Shown here: in pieces, positions 14,841-22,106 of the stretch
Layout of the letters: each line of letters starts with the position of its first letter
Numbering within the stretch: position 1 is the stretch's first letter
Source of the DNA: Candidatus Faecousia faecavium
GTDB lineage: Bacteria; Bacillota; Clostridia; Oscillospirales; Oscillospiraceae
Length of the DNA: 37,980 bases
Direction of reading: 5' to 3'
Assembly (NCBI GenBank): GCA_018712645.1
Contig: DVGO01000020.1
Span: 1-37,980 of the forward strand
Made by a program: the position numbers and the translations under genes
The notes under the pieces: model-generated
The model's input: only the letters and a program-made list of their open reading frames with translations
Databases searched by the model: none
What the model was told of the DNA's origin: nothing

Positions 14841-15356
14841 ATGAAACTGGTCATCGCTTCGGACATTCACGGCAGCGCTTTCTGGTGCCGAAAACTATGT
14901 GATCTGGTGGACGCAGTTCAGCCGGACAAGCTGATTCTATTGGGGGACCTTCTTTACCATGGGCCCAGAAATGACCTTCCCCGGGATTATGCGCCCAAAG
15001 CGGTCATTCCCATGCTCAGTCAGTATCAGGACAGGATTCTGGCAGTTCGGGGCAATTGTGAAGCAGAAGTGGATCAAATGGTTCTTCCCTTCCCCTGTAT
15101 GGCAGAGTATTCTCAGTTGTATGTCGATGACACGGTGTTTTTCCTGACCCACGGACATCATGCCAGCCCGGATCAGCTTCCCTCCCTGCCTCAGGGCAGC
15201 GTTTTTCTAAGCGGCCACACCCATGTCAAGCTGGACGAGGTACGCGGCGGTATCCGCTGCCTGAATCCCGGCAGCGTTTCTATCCCCAAGGACGGAAGCA
15301 ACAGCTGCCTGATTTACGAAAACGGAACCTTCACGTTCCGGATTTTGGAGGAATAA
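14841..15356 (+). CDS. YfcE/MJ0936-type metallophosphodiesterase
   Basis: A 171-residue calcineurin-like phosphoesterase with the complete set of metal ligands: SDIHGS (Asp8, His10), LLGDLLYHG, VRGNCEAEVD, LTHGHH and LSGHTHVK, ending in NPGSVSIPKD. Small stand-alone members such as E. coli YfcE cleave phosphodiesters in vitro with Mn2+; the physiological substrate is unknown. GGAGGAG precedes the ATG by 7 bp. The next gene begins 2 bp after the stop. Confidence 0.93.
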   Translation: MKLVIASDIHGSAFWCRKLCDLVDAVQPDKLILLGDLLYHGPRNDLPRDYAPKAVIPMLSQYQDRILAVRGNCEAEVDQMVLPFPCMAEYSQLYVDDTVFFLTHGHHASPDQLPSLPQGSVFLSGHTHVKLDEVRGGIRCLNPGSVSIPKDGSNSCLIYENGTFTFRILEE

Positions 15357-15358
15357 CC

Positions 15359-15535
15359 ATGTTTTCCACAGAATGTGACACCTGCTGGTACTATGATTAT
15401 GATGAAGAATATGACGAATATTACTGCATGATGGATCTGGATGAGGATGAAGTATACCGCATTCAGTCCTCGGTCAGTCAGCATTGTCCCTTCTACCGGC
15501 AGGGGGATGACTATACCCTTGCAAGGAGACAATGA
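15359..15535 (+). CDS. Four-cysteine acidic miniprotein (DUF6472-like)
   Basis: A 58-residue protein with CDTC at 6-9, Cys23, LDEDEVYR at 27-34, HCPFY at 42-46 and a basic end (LARRQ). Four cysteines in two separated pairs suggest a small zinc-binding module. It resembles the tiny Clostridial proteins listed as DUF6472; I am fairly but not fully sure of that label, and no function is known. TTGGAGGAA inside the end of the phosphodiesterase gene is its ribosome binding site, and its stop overlaps the next reading frame's first possible ATG (ATGA), so the three genes look like one operon. Confidence 0.78.
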   Translation: MFSTECDTCWYYDYDEEYDEYYCMMDLDEDEVYRIQSSVSQHCPFYRQGDDYTLARRQ

Positions 15536-15537
15536 GC

Positions 15538-17361
15538 ATGAAGCGTTTGTTTTTTCTGCTTTGTGTCTGTTTGCTGCTGAGTGGGTGTGTGGAACCCGCT
15601 GTAGCGCAAAACTCCCCTGCTGCCACGACCAGTGCAACACTTCCTGCCCAAACCCAGTCAGATACCCCCACGCAGGCCAATGAGGAAACCTTTCAGACTC
15701 TATCCTCCCAAGCTCCGGACGGATACTATCTGTGCTGCTTCCGTAAGGGGCTGCTGCTGTTTTCCGGCAGTGAAAGCACCACACTAACTCTGCTTCAGGG
15801 AGAAGATCTTTCTGTTTCGGCTTCCATTTCTCTGGAGTTTTTCCTGAGTGCCGATGATCCCTCCATCCGTATCTGGGAGAATGCCCTGTCGTATTTTGAT
15901 CCCGTGCAGCAGAAAACAGTCGTACTGGACGCTGCACTACAGGAAGTTGCCAGCATTGCCGCTCCTGATGGATTGGTGGGAAGTCCCGTACTCTCCTCTG
16001 ACCGGAATGTGCTGTATTACTGCACTGCCAATGCCCTGCGGGCCTGGGATCTGAGAACCAGAATCCGTCGGCTGATCAGAGGATTCTCTTACCCCACTCA
16101 GACGGTCAGCGGACTGCATCTGCATGATACGGTAGTCCAGTGCAGCGTTCAGGAAGGAACCCAAACCCGTACCTTGCTGATTTCCGTGAAAGACGGACGT
16201 CTGGCAGCGGAACATGACGGCCCGGTTTCGCTGACGACCCAGGGAAACCACTACTACGCCTCTTTCCTCAGCGGTACCGTGCAGGCACTGGTCTTTGGTG
16301 ATACCAGCCAGTCTCCTCAGATGCTGATGCCGGATGAGTCGTTTACCCAGTGGTATTTCCTCCCCTCCCTTCACGGCGTGGTAACAGGCCAGGAAGCGGC
16401 GGATGGGAAAACCGAACTTTCCTACTTTGATTTGTCCACTGGAGAAAAAGCGGCCTCCCTGTCCTTGGAATGTAATAACCGTCTTGTCAGCGCCGCTGGT
16501 GACAGCCAGCAGGTATATCTTTTGCTGTATGACGAACTGAACCCCTGTACTGCAATCTGCCGTTGGGACATCGCCGGTCAAACCGCTGAAGATCAAACCT
16601 ACATCAGCACCTACTCTGCTGACAGTGTTGCTTTGGCCCAATGCCAGCAAACAGCCAGGGAAATGAGTGAAAAGTACGGCATCGAAATCATAATTGGTCC
16701 GGAAGCTGCTGCCGTTCAGCCCTGGGACTATAACCTGGAAGCAGAGACACTAGTACCCATTTTGCAGCAAGAGCTGAATCTGCTGGACCAACGGCTGGGT
16801 CAGTATCCTCAGGAAATCCTGTCTGCCACCGTTTCAGACTTTTCCAGTCTGAAACTCTGCATCGTCCGCTCCTTGACCGGAACGGCGGAATCCGGCAGTC
16901 TGGACAGTGCCAACGGGCTGCACTTTGACAATGACGGTGATGCCTATGTGGTACTGGCTGCAGGAAAATACACAGAGCAAGCCCTCTATCATGAGCTGTT
17001 TCATGTGATGGAAACCTATATCCTCAAGCACAGTACCGCCTTTGACCAGTGGGGAACGCTGAATCCGGCAGGCTTTTCCTATGATTGTGATTTTGAGGAA
17101 AACGAACAGCGAGATCCGGAAACCTACCTGACCGGAGAAGATCGGGCCTTCGTGGACACCTATTCCATGAGTTTTCCCGCCGAAGATCGGGCCAGAATTA
17201 TGGAGTACGCCATGCTTCCGGATGGCGAAGAACTCTTCCAAAGCCGTACTATGCAGGCAAAGCTTCTGAGTGTCTGCAAAGGCATTCGAGAGGCCTATAG
17301 CCTGGAATCGGAAGATACTGTTTTCCCCTGGGAGCAGTATCTGAACAGCACCTTCCAGTAA
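15538..17361 (+). CDS. Lipoprotein with propeller-like N-terminus and HExxH metallopeptidase-like C-terminus
   Basis: A 607-residue exported lipoprotein: signal peptide with lipobox LLSGC (Cys17), then a threonine/glutamine-rich linker. Residues about 60-370 have repeated short strands with WDLRT-, YFDLST- and RWDI-type ends, which suggests a beta-propeller. The C-terminal part has YHELFHVMETYIL with His485, Glu486 and His489, then WGTLNPAGFSYD and FPAEDRARIMEYAM, which looks like the zinc site and downstream region of a zincin; a glutamate in the last motif may be the third ligand. Substrate unknown. I prefer ATG 15538 (9 bp after GGAG) to ATG 15532. A bidirectional terminator follows. Confidence 0.8.
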   Translation: MKRLFFLLCVCLLLSGCVEPAVAQNSPAATTSATLPAQTQSDTPTQANEETFQTLSSQAPDGYYLCCFRKGLLLFSGSESTTLTLLQGEDLSVSASISLEFFLSADDPSIRIWENALSYFDPVQQKTVVLDAALQEVASIAAPDGLVGSPVLSSDRNVLYYCTANALRAWDLRTRIRRLIRGFSYPTQTVSGLHLHDTVVQCSVQEGTQTRTLLISVKDGRLAAEHDGPVSLTTQGNHYYASFLSGTVQALVFGDTSQSPQMLMPDESFTQWYFLPSLHGVVTGQEAADGKTELSYFDLSTGEKAASLSLECNNRLVSAAGDSQQVYLLLYDELNPCTAICRWDIAGQTAEDQTYISTYSADSVALAQCQQTAREMSEKYGIEIIIGPEAAAVQPWDYNLEAETLVPILQQELNLLDQRLGQYPQEILSATVSDFSSLKLCIVRSLTGTAESGSLDSANGLHFDNDGDAYVVLAAGKYTEQALYHELFHVMETYILKHSTAFDQWGTLNPAGFSYDCDFEENEQRDPETYLTGEDRAFVDTYSMSFPAEDRARIMEYAMLPDGEELFQSRTMQAKLLSVCKGIREAYSLESEDTVFPWEQYLNSTFQ

Positions 17362-17380
17362 TGGAACCTTTGACACAAAT

Positions 17381-17415
17381 ACACCCCACCTTCCCATCAC
17401 AGGAAAGTGGGGTGT
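17381..17415. terminator. Bidirectional terminator between convergent lipoprotein and CBS genes
   Basis: ACACCCCAC (17381-17389) and GTGGGGTGT (17407-17415) form nine pairs, with TTTGTT on the plus side and ATTTGTG on the minus side. It lies between the ends of the two converging genes. Confidence 0.88.
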
Positions 17416-17427
17416 TTGTTATGTAGC

Positions 17428-17841
17428 TCAGTCTTCTGGGAAGAGTTTGTCGTAGCAATACTTGATAATGGCTTTCCGGGTAATAATGCCGATGAACGCG
17501 CCATAGTCATCCACTACGGGAACGAAGTTCTGACGGGATGCCCGCTCCACCAGATCATGCATAGAGGCTGTGATCCGAACAGGGAGATTATCTTTCCGAC
17601 GGGAAATCTCCATGATTCGCCGTGCTTCTGCCTGCCGCATATCCATGTAGCACATATTCTTCATTGCCCACAGCAAATCGCCTTCTGTCAGCGTCCCCCG
17701 ATACTCACCCCGGCGGTTCAGAATCGGGATAGCAGTATAGCCTGCAGACTCCATCTTCTCCAATGCCTGCCGGATGGAATAGTCATCATAAAGGTATGCA
17801 CACATAGCCTTGGGTGTCAGAAAAAACAATATACTGTTCAT
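17428..17841 (-). CDS. CBS-domain pair protein
   Basis: A 137-residue protein made of two CBS motifs: SIRQALEKMESAGYTAIPILNRRGEYRGTLTEGDLL (about 22-58) and MHDLVERASRQNFVPVVDDYGAFIGIITRKAII (about 92-125). CBS pairs bind adenine nucleotides such as AMP, ATP or c-di-AMP and act as energy or signal sensors. No effector domain is attached, so any partner is unknown. Start ATG 17841 follows AAGGAGAA; a longer frame to 17904 would begin at the -10 box (17893-17898) and is rejected. Confidence 0.92.
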   Translation of the reverse strand: MNSILFFLTPKAMCAYLYDDYSIRQALEKMESAGYTAIPILNRRGEYRGTLTEGDLLWAMKNMCYMDMRQAEARRIMEISRRKDNLPVRITASMHDLVERASRQNFVPVVDDYGAFIGIITRKAIIKYCYDKLFPED

Positions 17842-17892
17842 AGGGTTCTCCTTTTCGGTCTGAGGCAGGCTGTATCCCCCGCCTCCTGTATC

Positions 17893-17898
17893 ATTATA
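17893..17898 (-). promoter_or_regulatory. -10 box upstream of the CBS gene
   Basis: A perfect TATAAT on the minus strand, about 50 bp before the start codon. No convincing -35 is seen 17 bp upstream (TACTTT). Confidence 0.45.
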
Positions 17899-17988
17899 GC
17901 ACATCCTCAGCAGAAAAGTATGAAATTTTCTTGTTAATTTGCTCGGCTGCCGCCAAAATTCACGCCCTGTTTTTGTTCAAACTGCGCA

Positions 17989-19257
17989 TCACTCACCAAA
18001 GGTAAACTCCGTGCAGTCAAAAGTCGCAAAATAGTCCCGGGTTGTCTCCGCACGACGGATCAGCTGGAAGGTTCCGTCCTCTCTCAGGAGTACCTCCGCA
18101 GAGCGAAGCTTTCCGTTATAGTTATATCCCATGGAATAACCGTGGGCGCCGGTATCGTGGATGGCCACAATATCTCCTACCTCAATTTCCGGCAAACTGC
18201 GTTCGATGGCGAACTTATCGTTATTTTCGCACAGACCACCGGTGACATCGTAAACGTGATCCAATATGGCACCCTCTTTGCCCAGGACGGTAATATGGTG
18301 ATAGGCTCCATACATGGCAGGCCGCATCAGATCTGCCGCACAGGCATCCAGTCCGACATACTCCCGGTAAATGTGCTTCTGATGCAGCACTGTGGCAATC
18401 AGATGACCGTAAGGCGCCAGCATAAACCGTCCCAGCTCCGTATAAATGGCCACCTCATCCATTCCCTGAGGCGTCAGAATCTGCTGATACCGCTCCCGAA
18501 CGCCCTGACCAATGGCGTGAATATCACTGGCAGGCTGTTCCGGGCGGTAGTCCACACCAATGCCGCCAGAAAGGTTGATAAAGGCAATATGCGCCCCAGT
18601 GGCGTTACGCAGCCGGACAGCCAGACGGAACAGACGGCTGGCCAGTTCCGGATAATACTCGGTAGCGGTGGTATTGGAGGCCAGGAACGCATGAATGCCA
18701 AAGTGCTTGGTGCCCAGCTTCATCAGGCGGCTGATGGCCCCTGCCATCTGGTCTTCCGTCATGCCGTACTTGGCATCCTGGGGCATGTCCATAATGGTGT
18801 TGCCCAGAGAGAAGGATCCGCCGGGATTATACCGCAGGCAGACGGTCTGCGGCACTTTCCCTTCCGTAATCCGGGCCAGAAATTCCACATGGGTAGAATC
18901 ATCCAGGTTAATATAGGCACCCATTTCATATGCCTTGCGCATATCCTTTTCCGGCGTCACATTGGAAGAGAACATCACGTCATGGCCGGTGACGCCCACT
19001 GCTTCCGCCAGCAGCAGCTCTGTATAGGTGGCACAATCGCAGCCGCAGCCTTCTTCCTTCAGAATCTTTACAATATAGGGATTGGGCGTAGCCTTCACGG
19101 CAAAGTACTCCCGGAATCCCTTGTTCCAGGAAAAGGCCTCCTTCAACGCCCGGGCATTTTTACGGATGCCGGCCTCATCATAAATGTGAAAGGGGGTAGG
19201 AATCTGCTGCTTGATTCTCTGTGCCTGCTGCAATGTGAGAAAGGGGGTCTTTTTCAT
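17989..19257 (-). CDS. lysA: Diaminopimelate decarboxylase
   Basis: PLP-dependent enzyme that makes L-lysine from meso-diaminopimelate. Alanine-racemase-like barrel with the PLP lysine Lys55 (FAVKATPNP), the glycine-rich SGGIGVDYRPE phosphate loop, ELGRFMLAPYG, and the C-terminal active-site segment GGLCENNDKFA with the Cys-Glu pair and the tyrosine-rich GYSMGYNYNGKLR. 422 residues fits the family. The sequence is somewhat off the classical LysA type, but a lysine riboswitch directly upstream makes the assignment secure. Only possible alternative is a related decarboxylase of a basic amino acid. Confidence 0.92.
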   Translation of the reverse strand: MKKTPFLTLQQAQRIKQQIPTPFHIYDEAGIRKNARALKEAFSWNKGFREYFAVKATPNPYIVKILKEEGCGCDCATYTELLLAEAVGVTGHDVMFSSNVTPEKDMRKAYEMGAYINLDDSTHVEFLARITEGKVPQTVCLRYNPGGSFSLGNTIMDMPQDAKYGMTEDQMAGAISRLMKLGTKHFGIHAFLASNTTATEYYPELASRLFRLAVRLRNATGAHIAFINLSGGIGVDYRPEQPASDIHAIGQGVRERYQQILTPQGMDEVAIYTELGRFMLAPYGHLIATVLHQKHIYREYVGLDACAADLMRPAMYGAYHHITVLGKEGAILDHVYDVTGGLCENNDKFAIERSLPEIEVGDIVAIHDTGAHGYSMGYNYNGKLRSAEVLLREDGTFQLIRRAETTRDYFATFDCTEFTFGE

Positions 19258-19292
19258 ACTTCATATCCTCTTTTCTATGGTGGTTTCCCAAC

Positions 19293-19321
19293 AAAAAAAT
19301 CCCTGTGCCGCCGACACAGGG
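19293..19321 (-). terminator. Riboswitch-controlled terminator in the lysA leader
   Basis: On the minus strand CCCTGTG, a 7-nt loop, CACAGGG, then A and seven T. It lies between the lysine aptamer and lysA, as expected for a transcriptional off-switch. Confidence 0.92.
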
Positions 19322-19324
19322 AAA

Positions 19325-19503
19325 ACACATTGCTTTGCCCCGGCAGCACAACATCACATGGATGACAGTTCTGCGCATATTCTGCGCAGCCCCAGGAAAA
19401 GCCCGCTTGGCATCAGACAAATCCTTCGGCGAAAACACCTTTCGGCTCCCGGCTCTTGCCACTCCGGAAGTGTACTAATTGTTTTCGCGACCTCAGCCGT
19501 AGT
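19325..19503 (-). ncRNA. Lysine riboswitch (L box) controlling lysA
   Basis: Reading the minus strand: GCTGAGGTCGCG and AGTA, then GGAGCCGAAAGG and CGCCGAAGGA, a P3-type stem (AGGA/TCCT), CTGGGGCTG leading into a CTGCGCA / TGCGCAG hairpin (P4), CTGTCATCC with a CATC / GATG hairpin (P5) and a closing GCCG that pairs with the CGGC at the 5' side. This is the order of conserved blocks in L-box aptamers. With lysine bound the downstream terminator should form and shut off lysA. Exact ends are approximate. Confidence 0.9.
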
Positions 19504-19510
19504 ACAACTG

Positions 19511-19539
19511 ATTGTATGTTATGCGCCCTTATTTGTCAA
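19511..19539 (-). promoter_or_regulatory. Promoter of the lysine riboswitch/lysA unit
   Basis: On the minus strand TTGACA (19539-19534), 17 bp, TACAAT (19516-19511). Transcription should begin near 19504, exactly at the 5' side of the aptamer. Confidence 0.9.
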
Positions 19540-19673
19540 CCCCATTTTTCCCTCTCTACTAGGAGTAGAATCTGCCTTTTCCCTGTGTAGAGCGAGAATT
19601 TTCAATCGTAGGACTATAAATTTCAAAATTGTGCTATAGTGAAAGTATCAAAATACAGGAAATGAGGATGTTT

Positions 19674-20345
19674 ATGAAGCGAACAAAATTGTCCGACCGA
19701 AGCCTTCCCGATTACACCAAAGGGGAAGAAATTACCAATATGGTTACCCATATTATTGGCGGTGTGCTGGGAATCGTCGCATTGGTTCTGTGTATTGTGC
19801 AGGCCGCTGGGAATGGCAACGTCTACGGAATTGTTTCCTCCGCCATTTACGGAACCACCATGATTCTCACCTTCACCATCTCCAGCGTATATCACGGGCT
19901 GCGCCCCAACCTGGGCAAGAAAGTCATGCAGGTCATTGACCACTGCACAATTTACTTTTTGATTGCGGGGACCTACACCGCCATTGTGCTGTCTGCGCTT
20001 CGTCCGGTATACCCAGAACTTGCCTGGGGCTTGTTCGCCTTTGAGTGGGCTATGGCGCTGGTGGCCGTAGTCTTTACTGCCATTGATTTGAAGCAGTATG
20101 CCGTTTTCTCTATGGTTTGCTACATCGGCATGGGTTGGGCAGTAATTCCCTTCTATCGGCAGGTTTTGGAAGTGCTCACCATGCCCGGATTTTTGCTGCT
20201 GCTTTCCGGCGGTATCGCTTATACCATTGGGTCTATTCTGTATGGCCTTGGCAAGAAGCGTAAGTGGATGCATTCTGTGTTTCATTTGTTTGTCAATTTG
20301 GGCGCACTGCTTCAGTTTTTGGCTGTTCTGCTTTACGGTCTGTGA
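19674..20345 (+). CDS. Hemolysin III/YqfA (PAQR-type) membrane protein
   Basis: A 223-residue protein with seven hydrophobic helices. Motifs of the family are present: EEITNMVTHIIGGVLG at the first helix, SSVYHGLRPN, the VIDHCTIYFLIAGTYTAI helix and the final MHSVFHLFVNLGALLQF, whose histidines probably bind zinc. Despite the name most members are not known toxins; they are related to adiponectin-receptor-type hydrolases and affect membrane lipids. I start at ATG 19674, 6 bp after GAGG; several closely spaced upstream ATG codons are possible. No clear terminator follows. Confidence 0.9.
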   Translation: MKRTKLSDRSLPDYTKGEEITNMVTHIIGGVLGIVALVLCIVQAAGNGNVYGIVSSAIYGTTMILTFTISSVYHGLRPNLGKKVMQVIDHCTIYFLIAGTYTAIVLSALRPVYPELAWGLFAFEWAMALVAVVFTAIDLKQYAVFSMVCYIGMGWAVIPFYRQVLEVLTMPGFLLLLSGGIAYTIGSILYGLGKKRKWMHSVFHLFVNLGALLQFLAVLLYGL

Positions 20346-20567
20346 TTCATTTTGCTGAATCCCAAAGGGTTCGTACCTTCATTGTGGGAAACAGCTAACA
20401 AGAGCCAAAATATTTTGTAAGTTATTGCCAAATTATACGAGATAGATTCTACGTTGTTCACAAAAAGTTAAAATTTCTCATTCTGACCATTGCCAAATCC
20501 AGGAATGCGTACTATAATCCCCGTGTACGGAGTTTCATACTTCGGAATAATTTTTAGGAGGAAGACT
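20346..20567. other. AT-rich intergenic region before the cstA-type gene
   Basis: Clearly AT-richer than its surroundings. It starts with a short inverted repeat (GATTCA / TGAATC) without a T-run, and ends in the promoter and ribosome binding site of the transporter gene. TTGCCAAAT occurs twice (near 20426 and at 20490). Nothing else was recognised. Confidence 0.6.
20490..20518 (+). promoter_or_regulatory. Promoter of the CstA-type transporter gene
   Basis: TTGCCA (20490-20495), 17 bp, TATAAT (20513-20518), about 50 bp before the start codon. Confidence 0.85.
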
Positions 20568-22016
20568 ATGGTTACGTTTATTCTCTCCATCGCGCTCCTG
20601 GTGTTGGGTTACGTGTTTTACGGCAAACGCGTAGACCGGATTTTCGGTTCCGATGACCGGGAAACACCCGCCATTACTCTGAATGACGGTGTTGACTTTG
20701 TCCCCATGAAGGGTTGGAAAATTTTCCTGGTTCAGCTGCTGAACATCGCTGGTCTGGGCCCCATCTTCGGTGCTCTGAACGGTGCTCTGTTTGGCCCCAT
20801 CGTGTATCTGTGGATCGTCTTCGGTACCATTTTTGCCGGCGGCGTCCATGACTACATGTGCGGCATGCTGTCCATGCGCCACGAAGGCGCCAGCATTTCC
20901 GAGATCACCGGTAAATACCTGGGCAATGTTATGCTGCAGGTCATGCGTGTGTTCTCCGTTGTTCTGCTGGTCATGGTCGGCGTTGTGTTCTCCAAGGGTC
21001 CTGCCGGTCTGCTGGCTATGCTGACTCCTGAGAGCCTGGATGCCAACTTCTGGCTGTGGGTCATCATCATCTACTACTTCATCGCTACCTTCGTTCCCAT
21101 CGACAAGGTGATCGGTAAGGTTTACCCCCTGTTTGGTATCTGCCTGATCATCATGGCTGTGGGCGTTGCCGGTGTTCTGATGTTCTCCGGTGACTATCAG
21201 ATGCCCGAACTGTGGAACAACTTCTCCAACCAGCACGCCGGCGGCGTCAATGTATGGCCCTTCATGTTCATCACTGTGGCCTGCGGCGCTATCTCCGGTT
21301 TCCATGCCACTCAGTCCCCCATGATGGCACGCTGCTGCACCAGTGAGAAGCAGGGCCACAAGGTCTTCTACGGTGCCATGGTCGCTGAGGGTGTCATCGC
21401 TATGGTTTGGGCTGCTGCTGGTGTTTCCTTCTACGAAAACAGCCAGGCTCTGCTGGAAGCAGGCGCTGGTGTCAATGCGGTTGTCTATGAAATCTGCAAC
21501 ACCACCATGGGCAAGCTGGGCGGCGTTCTGGCTATGCTGGGTGTTATCGCCTGCCCCATCACCTCTGGTGATACCGCTTACCGCAGCGCTCGTCTGACTC
21601 TGGCCGACTGGTTCAAGATTGATCAGAAGAACTGGAAGAAGCGTCTGCTGCTGACCGTGCCTCTGCTGGGCGTCGGTGCTGCCATTTGCCAGATCGACTA
21701 CTCCGTGGTATGGCGTTACTTCTCCTGGTCCAACCAGACCCTGGCTATGATCGCTCTGTGGGCCGCTGCTATGTACCTGGTTCAGAATGGCAAGAACTAC
21801 TGGATGTGCGCCGTCCCCGCAACCTTCATGACCGGCGTATCCATTACTTACTTCTTTGCCGCTCCTGAGTGCATGGGCCTGCTGTGGAACCCCATGGGTG
21901 TCCCCTACAGCACTTACTACCCCATCGCCATTGTGATTGGTCTGGTAGCCGCTGTTGCCTTCCTGCTGCTGTTCCAGAAGAAGGCCTCCGCTTACAAGAC
22001 TCCTCTGGCTAAGTAA
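20568..22016 (+). CDS. CstA-family (carbon starvation) transporter
   Basis: An integral membrane protein of 482 residues with about 13 hydrophobic helices. The start FILSIALLVLGYVFYGKRVDRIFG, NIAGLGPIFGALNGALFGP, GGVHDYMCGMLSMRHEGASISE and SGFHATQSPMMARC are hallmarks of CstA proteins, which import pyruvate or peptides/amino acids. It is shorter than E. coli CstA (about 700 residues), as is usual for Clostridia. Codon choice is unlike the neighbours: GCT, GGT, GTT and ATC are heavily used, a pattern expected for a very highly expressed gene. RBS TAGGAGGAAG, own promoter and own terminator: a single-gene unit. Confidence 0.92.
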   Translation: MVTFILSIALLVLGYVFYGKRVDRIFGSDDRETPAITLNDGVDFVPMKGWKIFLVQLLNIAGLGPIFGALNGALFGPIVYLWIVFGTIFAGGVHDYMCGMLSMRHEGASISEITGKYLGNVMLQVMRVFSVVLLVMVGVVFSKGPAGLLAMLTPESLDANFWLWVIIIYYFIATFVPIDKVIGKVYPLFGICLIIMAVGVAGVLMFSGDYQMPELWNNFSNQHAGGVNVWPFMFITVACGAISGFHATQSPMMARCCTSEKQGHKVFYGAMVAEGVIAMVWAAAGVSFYENSQALLEAGAGVNAVVYEICNTTMGKLGGVLAMLGVIACPITSGDTAYRSARLTLADWFKIDQKNWKKRLLLTVPLLGVGAAICQIDYSVVWRYFSWSNQTLAMIALWAAAMYLVQNGKNYWMCAVPATFMTGVSITYFFAAPECMGLLWNPMGVPYSTYYPIAIVIGLVAAVAFLLLFQKKASAYKTPLAK

Positions 22017-22024
22017 CTTACCTT

Positions 22025-22056
22025 CTGGCAGCGAGCGAAAGCCCGCTGCCAGTTTT
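22025..22056 (+). terminator. Terminator of the CstA-type gene
   Basis: CTGGCAGCG (22025-22033) and CGCTGCCAG (22044-22052), followed by TTTTC. Nine perfect pairs with a 10-nt loop. Confidence 0.9.
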
Positions 22057-22063
22057 CATATGC

Positions 22064-22106
22064 ATAAAAATAACCTCCTGCCAAATTCGTGGCAGGAGGT
22101 TTGTTT
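22064..22106. terminator. Bidirectional terminator at the end of the gdpP-ftsH operon
   Basis: CCTCCTGCCA (22074-22083), loop AATTCG, TGGCAGGAGG (22090-22099). On the minus strand it is followed by TTATTTTTAT, on the plus strand by TTTGTTTT. It ends the long minus-strand operon and backs up the transporter's terminator. Confidence 0.92.

Noticed and set aside
15314..15937. A 207-codon minus-strand frame opposite the miniprotein and lipoprotein start
   Set aside because: It has no ribosome binding site and is antisense to a plausible operon with well-placed Shine-Dalgarno sequences.
19178..19462. Minus-strand open frame covering the lysA leader
   Set aside because: It overlaps the lysine aptamer and terminator in a different frame from lysA and lacks a ribosome binding site.
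20368..20380. GGTTCG-type T-loop look-alike, possible tRNA
   Set aside because: No acceptor stem, anticodon arm or CCA end can be built around it.
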